Assembly (NCBI GenBank): GCA_964393335.1
Contig: CAYMTN010000108.1
Span: 1-17,190, forward strand
Length of the DNA stretch: 17,190 bases
Direction of reading: 5' to 3'
From: CAYMTN01 sp964393335
GTDB taxonomy: Bacteria; Chloroflexota; Anaerolineae; Aggregatilineales; Aggregatilineaceae
Shown here: positions 12,719-17,190 of the stretch, piece by piece
Numbering within the stretch: position 1 is the first letter of the stretch
How the letters are laid out: each line of letters opens with the position of its first letter
Program-made: the position numbers and the translations under genes
Notes under the pieces: generated by a model
The model's database searches: none
What the model saw: only the letters and a program-made list of their open reading frames with translations
Told to the model about the DNA's origin: nothing

Positions 12719-14161
12719 TCAGAACCACAAGAATCCCCGTCTGAGCGCCGCGCCGCCCTGTTTGCGTGCGTGGCGGTTTTCGGTGGCTGTGGCCTGCCGC
12801 CATCCGATCTGTGATGGATCGGGTTCGTCGTCGCGGCCCAACAGGCTGCTCAGGAACCCGCGTTTTTCTTCGGGCGGTGCAGCCAAAATCATCTGCTCGT
12901 TCTCTTTGTACATGACACGTTTGCCGCTGTCGGCATCCAGTTTGGAGACTTCGTCCTCGCGCTCGACATAATCGCCATCGGCGCTGACGCGAATCGCGCG
13001 CGTATCGCGGCCCCGGTCCGTGTAGCGCCGCTCATAGGTCCAGCGCTGCGATCCGTCCGCATAGGTGATCGCCTCGCGTTTCACGTCCTGCACCAGCCGC
13101 CCGGCCAGCGAGGGGCGATCCGGCTGGAAGTACTGCCACGTCTCTTTGATGCGCTGGCCCTGGTCGTTTTTGAGCGGTTCCTCGATGCGCACGTAGCGCA
13201 CCTTGCCCTTGAGCGGTGTATCCGGCGCGGGGGCGGTATGCTGCTCGGCGGCCAGCGGCAGGCTGCCAGCCTGGGCGATACTCGTGATGTGGACTGGCGC
13301 GGCCCCGGCAGTCACCGCCGACTCGACAGGAGCTTGTGCTCCGGCGGAAACGGCTGCCCTGGCCGGTGATGCCGCCTCACCAGCCGCCGCCGGTGAGGCG
13401 GGCGTGCCGGTCTGGGACGCCGCTTCAACGGGCGCGGCAGATTCACGCTTCTGGCCAAACAAAACCGCCGACAGCTCCGGCGAGAGGTCGTCGTCCCACT
13501 CTCCGGCTACGTCTGACGCCGCCTCTGGCGCATCGCGCTCCGCCGCCGGTTCCGGCGGCCTGGGCGTCGTCGGGCGGAATGGCCCGGTCGATCGGATAGT
13601 CTGCGCCGGGGCGGGCGGCTCCGGTCCGGTGTCCTGGATCGGCTCCGCCGCCGTCGCGCTTTCGACCTCCTCGGAGACCTCCTCGGAGGCCTCCTCAGAG
13701 ACCTCTTCGGACGCCGCTTCGGAGTCCGCTTCGGCGGCGCGGAGCATGGCGCGCACCTCAGCCGCGCTCAACGAGCCCGGCAGCGTCGGCGCGTCGGGAT
13801 TAATCGCCTCGACGGGCGGTTCTGTGCGCACGGCGAGTCCCGGCGCGGGCTGGTCTGCTCCGGTGACCTGCGGCGCGGCGACTTCCGGCGCGGCGGATTC
13901 CGCCTCCGGCTCCGGCTCCGCCAGAATCCGGCGGGGCATGGGTGGCGCTTTGCCGCCGATGGGGGTTTCGGCCACGATGCGCGGCGCTGGGGGTGGCTCG
14001 TCCGGTGGTTCATCGGCTTGCGCCGGTACCGGCTCCATCACCGCCGTATTCTGGCCGGGCTGGGTGGCTTCGGGATCGAATGGCTCCGGCTCCGGTTCGA
14101 GTTCGGTCTCATCCGGCAGTTGGCCGGGATCGGGCGTGGTGGGGTGTTCCTCAGGGTTCAT
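12719..14161 (-). CDS. Largely disordered Pro/Glu/Ala-rich protein with a C-terminal globular domain
   Basis: This is a 480-residue protein. Residues 1-315 are low complexity: Pro, Glu, Ala and Ser, with LEPEPEPFDPE near the start and a (SEE[VA])n tract at 147-167 encoded by a 12-base tandem repeat (13661-13723). Residues 318-428 look folded and beta-rich: KVRYVRIEEPLKNDQGQR, WQYFQPDRPSLAGRLVQDVK, GSQRWTYERRYTDRGRDTRA and GDYVEREDEVSKLDADSG. The tail holds RGFLSSLLGRDD, a possible amphipathic helix, and ends RRGFLWF. I recognise no family. There is no signal peptide or TM segment. AAGGA lies 12 bases before the ATG at 14161 but six bases before an in-frame TTG at 14167, so a TTG start adding two residues is possible. 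A TATAAT box lies upstream. It precedes mgsA by 28 bases. Confidence 0.75.
   Translation of the reverse strand: MNPEEHPTTPDPGQLPDETELEPEPEPFDPEATQPGQNTAVMEPVPAQADEPPDEPPPAPRIVAETPIGGKAPPMPRRILAEPEPEAESAAPEVAAPQVTGADQPAPGLAVRTEPPVEAINPDAPTLPGSLSAAEVRAMLRAAEADSEAASEEVSEEASEEVSEEVESATAAEPIQDTGPEPPAPAQTIRSTGPFRPTTPRPPEPAAERDAPEAASDVAGEWDDDLSPELSAVLFGQKRESAAPVEAASQTGTPASPAAAGEAASPARAAVSAGAQAPVESAVTAGAAPVHITSIAQAGSLPLAAEQHTAPAPDTPLKGKVRYVRIEEPLKNDQGQRIKETWQYFQPDRPSLAGRLVQDVKREAITYADGSQRWTYERRYTDRGRDTRAIRVSADGDYVEREDEVSKLDADSGKRVMYKENEQMILAAPPEEKRGFLSSLLGRDDEPDPSQIGWRQATATENRHARKQGGAALRRGFLWF
13661..13723 (-). repeat. 12-bp tandem repeat encoding SEE[VA] units
   Basis: Near-copies of the 12-base unit CTCCTCGGAGAC on the plus strand encode SEEV, SEEA, SEEV and SEEV plus a flanking ASEE on the minus strand. 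This is an in-frame coding repeat inside the disordered region, prone to gain or loss of units without a frameshift. Confidence 0.7.
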
Positions 14162-14199
14162 GATCAACCGTTATCCTTTGCTGCAATCCGGTTCTTTCT

Positions 14200-14205
14200 A
14201 TTATA
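14200..14205 (-). promoter_or_regulatory. TATAAT -10 box upstream of the disordered-protein gene
   Basis: A perfect TATAAT is read on the minus strand at 14205-14200, about 38 bases before the ATG at 14161. No good -35 box occurs at 16-18 bases. The terminator of the preceding gene (14235-14270) sits directly upstream, so this compact junction probably ends one unit and begins the disordered protein plus mgsA unit. Confidence 0.5.
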
Positions 14206-14234
14206 CCGCGCTGGATGGTTTCGCAGGTGGGAAC

Positions 14235-14270
14235 AAAAAAGCGGGGGCGGCCCACGATGGTCGCCCCCGC
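14235..14270 (-). terminator. Strong intrinsic terminator of the large multidomain gene
   Basis: On the minus strand GCGGGGGCGACC (14270-14259) pairs with GGCCGCCCCCGC (14252-14241) with one G-T pair and a six-base loop. A run of six T residues (14240-14235) follows. It lies about 52 bases past the stop codon at 14323. Confidence 0.92.
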
Positions 14271-14322
14271 CGAGTCGCAACATGTGCGCCGCAACACCCG
14301 CGCCGCAGCATCTGCGCCGAGG

Positions 14323-17190
14323 TCAGTTCGTTTTTTCCAGGTACAGGGCAAACGCCCCGTCTCCCCCGACGCGTTCGAGCGAGATCGTATACAGGCCGCT
14401 GGCAGGCAGTTCGAACCCGTCGATCAGCGGGTTCAGGCCGGGGCCACTGTCGTCGTCGAAGGCGACCAGCGTGCCGCCCGGATCGAGCAGCGAGAGTGTC
14501 AGGTCCAGCGCGGTGTTGCTGCCGGACTGGGTACCGATCGTTACGACATCACCGGCCACGCCGTTAAAGACCCAGTTGATCGTCTCGTCCGGCTCGATGC
14601 TGTCCTGGACGGTCTGCCCATACGCGATCAGGGAGGCGGTCGGGGGCAGGGTCGCCGCCGGTGCGGTCGGTGATGCGCCGTCCTCCGGCCAGACGACCGG
14701 CCACGCCACGACACGGATGCCGGGCGCGCTGGCGTCGAGGATCGGCAGGGCCTGCACCGCGAGCGGTTTGCCGCTGCGGGCCAGCGTGATGTCCCGGCTG
14801 GCTACCCAGCCGGTCGCGCCGCGCCCGTACCCGTACAGATAGGCGTTATCATTGGTGCGGGCCAATGCCACGAACTTCTGGTTCGGCGTCAGCGTGAGCA
14901 GGCGTTCGGCGCTGGCATTTGCCGCCGCCAGGACATCCGCCCCGTTTCCTCCGGCGCTGGCAATCGCCACAACCCCCTGCTCATCCAGTTCCGGATTGCC
15001 GGTGATCGTCAGCGGCAGGTAGGCGAAGTTGTCAAACGCGGTCGTGACGGTGCTGTCAGAGTCGGGATAGGTGTACGACGCCAGGGTTACGCCGCCGCTC
15101 GTATGCGTGGCGTCACGCACCGTGCCGACGATCTGGTTATTCAGGTACAGCTCGATGTAGTCCCCGATCACCAGCACGCCGAAGGTATGCGGCTTGTTCG
15201 GCCCGACCTGGATCAGCGGGCTGACAGTGGCCGGGATGAGCGTCGTCACGTTGCCATCCGTGAAGTTGTACAGCCCGTACTGCTGGGCGTGGTCGATCAC
15301 GAAGTAGTAGAAGTTGTTGTTATCGACCACGCGGAACGCGATGCCATACTGGTAATAGTTGGTATTGCTGACCATCTCCCCGGTGGCCTGGACGTAATAG
15401 GCCTGGCCGCTTTCGAGCAGCGTGAACGGGAACGACCAGCGCAGGAAGTCGAGCTGGGGCGTGTCGATGATCAACTGCCCGTCGATGATATTGGCGTACC
15501 GCCAGTCGTTGTTGTTGTTGTCGAACTGATCCAGCACCGGGTCGCCCAGTTGCAGCGGCAACGTGCTGAGCGTGTTGGTATTCTCTTCGCTGCCAGGTGT
15601 GGCCGCCGGGACCAGTGGCTGCCCGTCGATTTGCGCCGTGTTGAGCAGCCGCCCTAACACGTCGCTGCCAAACGCCTGGTCGTAGTCGCCGCTTGGCGCG
15701 ATGGCGATGATGTACAGCCAGTCGGTATCGCTGATCTCAAACAGCCACGCCCACGCGTGCAGGTCGGTCGTACGCTGATCGAGCGTGTACGTGGGATAGC
15801 TGAATGTATCGACACGCTGGCTCAGGCCGCTGAAATCCACCCCGAAGGGGCGTTCCACCGCGCTAACGGGATCGCTCGCGACGTCGGTTATGCCCTCCGC
15901 GACGAGTTGATCGGGCGTGCCGCGTGCGATTGTAATCGACGGGTACGCATTGGTCAGCGGATCGTCGGAAGTGACCGGGGACATCAAGTACACGAGTCCC
16001 ATATTGGACGGCGCTAACCAGTTGGCCGGGTAATCCAGCGTGACGTGGATCGCGTCCAGCGCGACGGTGTCGAACTCGGTCGGCACGAACAGCGCCGGAT
16101 CGACCGCAGCCGCAGCGGGCGGACCCGCCGTGATCGCTGTGCCGTCGATTTCCAGGCTGTGGACCATCGGGTTTAACGCGGCGCTGTAGAATTCCTGGTC
16201 ATACTGGCCGAGCGGCACATGCGCGATGATGTAAATCCAGTCCGTATCCGAGACGACGATCACCCACGCCCAGCTATTCTGCACGTCCGTTTGGGTGTTC
16301 ATCATGTGGGTTTCGTAGCCGAATTCATCCAGCACGCGCTGCGCGCCGTTGACCATGCCGGACGTGTTCTCGACGGCGAGGCTGGGGTTGGTGGTGTTGC
16401 TGGTGAAGCCACGATCGGCCAGCTCGGCGGGCGTCCCGCGCGAGATACGAATCCAGGGGTAGCGGTAGGGGTCGAGGTCCCGTTCCGGGGTCAGGGTGTA
16501 GTAGGCCAGGCTTTCCAGGTAGAGCGGGCTGACCCAGTTCGACGGGTAATTCAGCGACAGGTTAAAGACGCTCAGCGTGATCCGGTCGAATTGATCCGGC
16601 AGGAAGAGCGCCGGGTCCGGGGTGGGCGTATCGGTCGGGGTCGGTGTGGGTGTGATCGTCGGTGTGGGTGTGATCGTCGGTGTGGCGGTCACTGTCGGCG
16701 TATCGGTCGGCGGCGGCGTGTTAGTCGGCCACAGAACCGCCGGGATGTTCGTATTGCCGGAGATGCGCACGGTTTCGGCGCTGATCCAGCCCAACTGTGG
16801 CCCGTACACGATCTGGTACCAGCTATTGTCTTCGCTGATGCCGTTGACCAGTGCTTCGTCGTCGCGCACCAGCGAGCCGACGACCGCGTAATCGAAGCCA
16901 GGTCCGCTGCGCACGTTGGCGCGTTCGGCCAGGACCGTCGCCGTAGTCGTGCGCGGCGTGGCGGTCGCCGTTGGCGTATCGGTCGGTGTGGCGGTCGGCG
17001 TATCGGTCGGCTGCGGCGTGTCGGTCGGCGTTGATGTGGGTGTATCGGTTGGCGCGGCGGTCGGCGTCAGTGTGGCGGTAGCGGTCGGCACGGCGGGGAC
17101 CTTCTTGTTGCCGCCACCGCCCAGGGCCAGCACCGCGATCACGGCAATCACCGCGACCACGCCGACGACGGCCCCGCCGATCACCAGCGG
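14323..17190 (-). CDS. Large extracytoplasmic multidomain protein: TM, SH3b, two PsbP-like, lectin-like and PPC domains (partial)
   Basis: At least 953 residues are in the window. The frame stays open to the right edge and begins inside a TM helix (IGGAVVGVVAVIAVIAVLAL), so the GTG at 17184 is most likely internal and an N-terminal, probably cytoplasmic part is missing. Counting from 17184: TM about 1-21; Thr-Pro linker 30-78; SH3b about 82-143 (ANVRSGPGFDYAVVG, GWISAETV); second linker 152-190; two homologous PsbP-like domains 193-348 and 364-521, each with YP[SA]NW, ISRGTP or IARGTP, and SDTDW[IL]YIIA; a lectin/LamG-like sandwich about 548-726 (FDNNNNDW, GIAFRVVDNNNFYYFVID); an SH3-like remnant 745-803 (ATGWVASRDITLARSG); and a C-terminal PPC domain about 852-950 (GVAGDVVTI, LSLLDPGG, SGLYTISLE). 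The design suggests a surface-exposed binding or sensing protein. In related bacteria such extracellular arrays may follow a kinase or FHA domain; that cannot be tested here. Confidence 0.85.
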   Translation of the reverse strand, partial: PLVIGGAVVGVVAVIAVIAVLALGGGGNKKVPAVPTATATLTPTAAPTDTPTSTPTDTPQPTDTPTATPTDTPTATATPRTTTATVLAERANVRSGPGFDYAVVGSLVRDDEALVNGISEDNSWYQIVYGPQLGWISAETVRISGNTNIPAVLWPTNTPPPTDTPTVTATPTITPTPTITPTPTPTDTPTPDPALFLPDQFDRITLSVFNLSLNYPSNWVSPLYLESLAYYTLTPERDLDPYRYPWIRISRGTPAELADRGFTSNTTNPSLAVENTSGMVNGAQRVLDEFGYETHMMNTQTDVQNSWAWVIVVSDTDWIYIIAHVPLGQYDQEFYSAALNPMVHSLEIDGTAITAGPPAAAAVDPALFVPTEFDTVALDAIHVTLDYPANWLAPSNMGLVYLMSPVTSDDPLTNAYPSITIARGTPDQLVAEGITDVASDPVSAVERPFGVDFSGLSQRVDTFSYPTYTLDQRTTDLHAWAWLFEISDTDWLYIIAIAPSGDYDQAFGSDVLGRLLNTAQIDGQPLVPAATPGSEENTNTLSTLPLQLGDPVLDQFDNNNNDWRYANIIDGQLIIDTPQLDFLRWSFPFTLLESGQAYYVQATGEMVSNTNYYQYGIAFRVVDNNNFYYFVIDHAQQYGLYNFTDGNVTTLIPATVSPLIQVGPNKPHTFGVLVIGDYIELYLNNQIVGTVRDATHTSGGVTLASYTYPDSDSTVTTAFDNFAYLPLTITGNPELDEQGVVAIASAGGNGADVLAAANASAERLLTLTPNQKFVALARTNDNAYLYGYGRGATGWVASRDITLARSGKPLAVQALPILDASAPGIRVVAWPVVWPEDGASPTAPAATLPPTASLIAYGQTVQDSIEPDETINWVFNGVAGDVVTIGTQSGSNTALDLTLSLLDPGGTLVAFDDDSGPGLNPLIDGFELPASGLYTISLERVGGDGAFALYLEKTN
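16615..16731 (-). repeat. Coding low-complexity Thr-Pro linker repeat, inner copy
   Basis: Hexanucleotide-like degenerate repeats encode TPTxTxTP units between the SH3b and first PsbP-like domains. It includes a perfect tandem duplication of 18 bases, 16642-16659 and 16660-16677, giving two adjacent ITPTPT units. Confidence 0.75.
16951..17097 (-). repeat. Coding low-complexity Thr-Pro linker repeat, membrane-proximal copy
   Basis: Degenerate repeats of GGTCGGCGTATC-like units on the plus strand encode about 48 residues of TPTDTPTAT-type sequence between the TM helix and the SH3b domain. Such stretches typically act as extended, possibly glycosylated stalks in exported proteins; that role is inference. 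Confidence 0.75.

Noticed and set aside
13203..14567. 454-codon Ser/Gly/Ala-rich frame on the plus strand opposite the disordered protein
   Set aside because: It spans an intergenic terminator and two separate genes, lacks a ribosome binding site, and mirrors low-complexity codons of the minus-strand gene. The minus gene has a promoter, and 28-base spacing to mgsA.
16951..17097. Regular repeats considered as a CRISPR array or minisatellite
   Set aside because: The repeats are degenerate and in frame, and encode Thr-Pro linker units of an exported protein. There are no spacers of constant length.

Overview
The window is GC-rich, tightly coding bacterial DNA and looks like a member of the Chloroflexota, most likely an Anaerolineae-type lineage. 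The reasons are the very long Thr-Pro linkers beside bacterial SH3, PsbP-like, lectin-like and pre-peptidase C-terminal (PPC) modules in one secreted protein, the abundance of lineage-restricted lipoproteins, and the intergenic palindromes of the CCTCACCCC / GGGGTGAGG type. This assignment is inference; there is no rRNA or universal marker here.

Layout, left to right. (1) 1-791, minus strand: the 5' part of a one-TM protein that runs off the left edge. It is a paralogue of the protein at 9336-10202. (2) 1186-5310, plus strand: three tandem genes for exported paralogues, the third with an added C-terminal PPC domain. Each gap contains a terminator or stem-loop, and the first two genes have similar promoter candidates with a TATACT -10 box, so they look like separate units born by duplication. 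(3) 5529-6386, plus: a zinc-ribbon plus FHA protein with its own terminator. (4) 6585-8943, minus: a PLP-dependent alpha-oxoamine synthase resembling bacterial serine palmitoyltransferase, preceded by a hypothetical protein. (5) 8944-9335: a gene-free stretch holding a 116-bp nested palindrome flanked by a perfect 20-bp direct repeat. (6) 9336-11096, plus: the second PH-like membrane protein, a translationally coupled small helical protein (ATGA overlap), and a small acidic protein with its own promoter and a strong terminator. (7) 11189-17190, minus: an FxLYD-type lipoprotein, methylglyoxal synthase (mgsA), a mostly disordered Pro/Glu-rich protein probably co-transcribed with mgsA, and a large multidomain extracytoplasmic protein whose N-terminus lies beyond the right edge.

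Only two genes have clear enzymatic identities: methylglyoxal synthase, and the oxoamine synthase, whose substrate is less certain. FHA is a clear phosphopeptide-binding signalling module. Most of the remainder is envelope or cell-surface material. No CRISPR array, tRNA, rRNA, transposase, phage gene or recognised defence system was seen. The most notable unexplained items are the triplicated exported family, the dispersed PH-like pair, and the nested palindromic elements.
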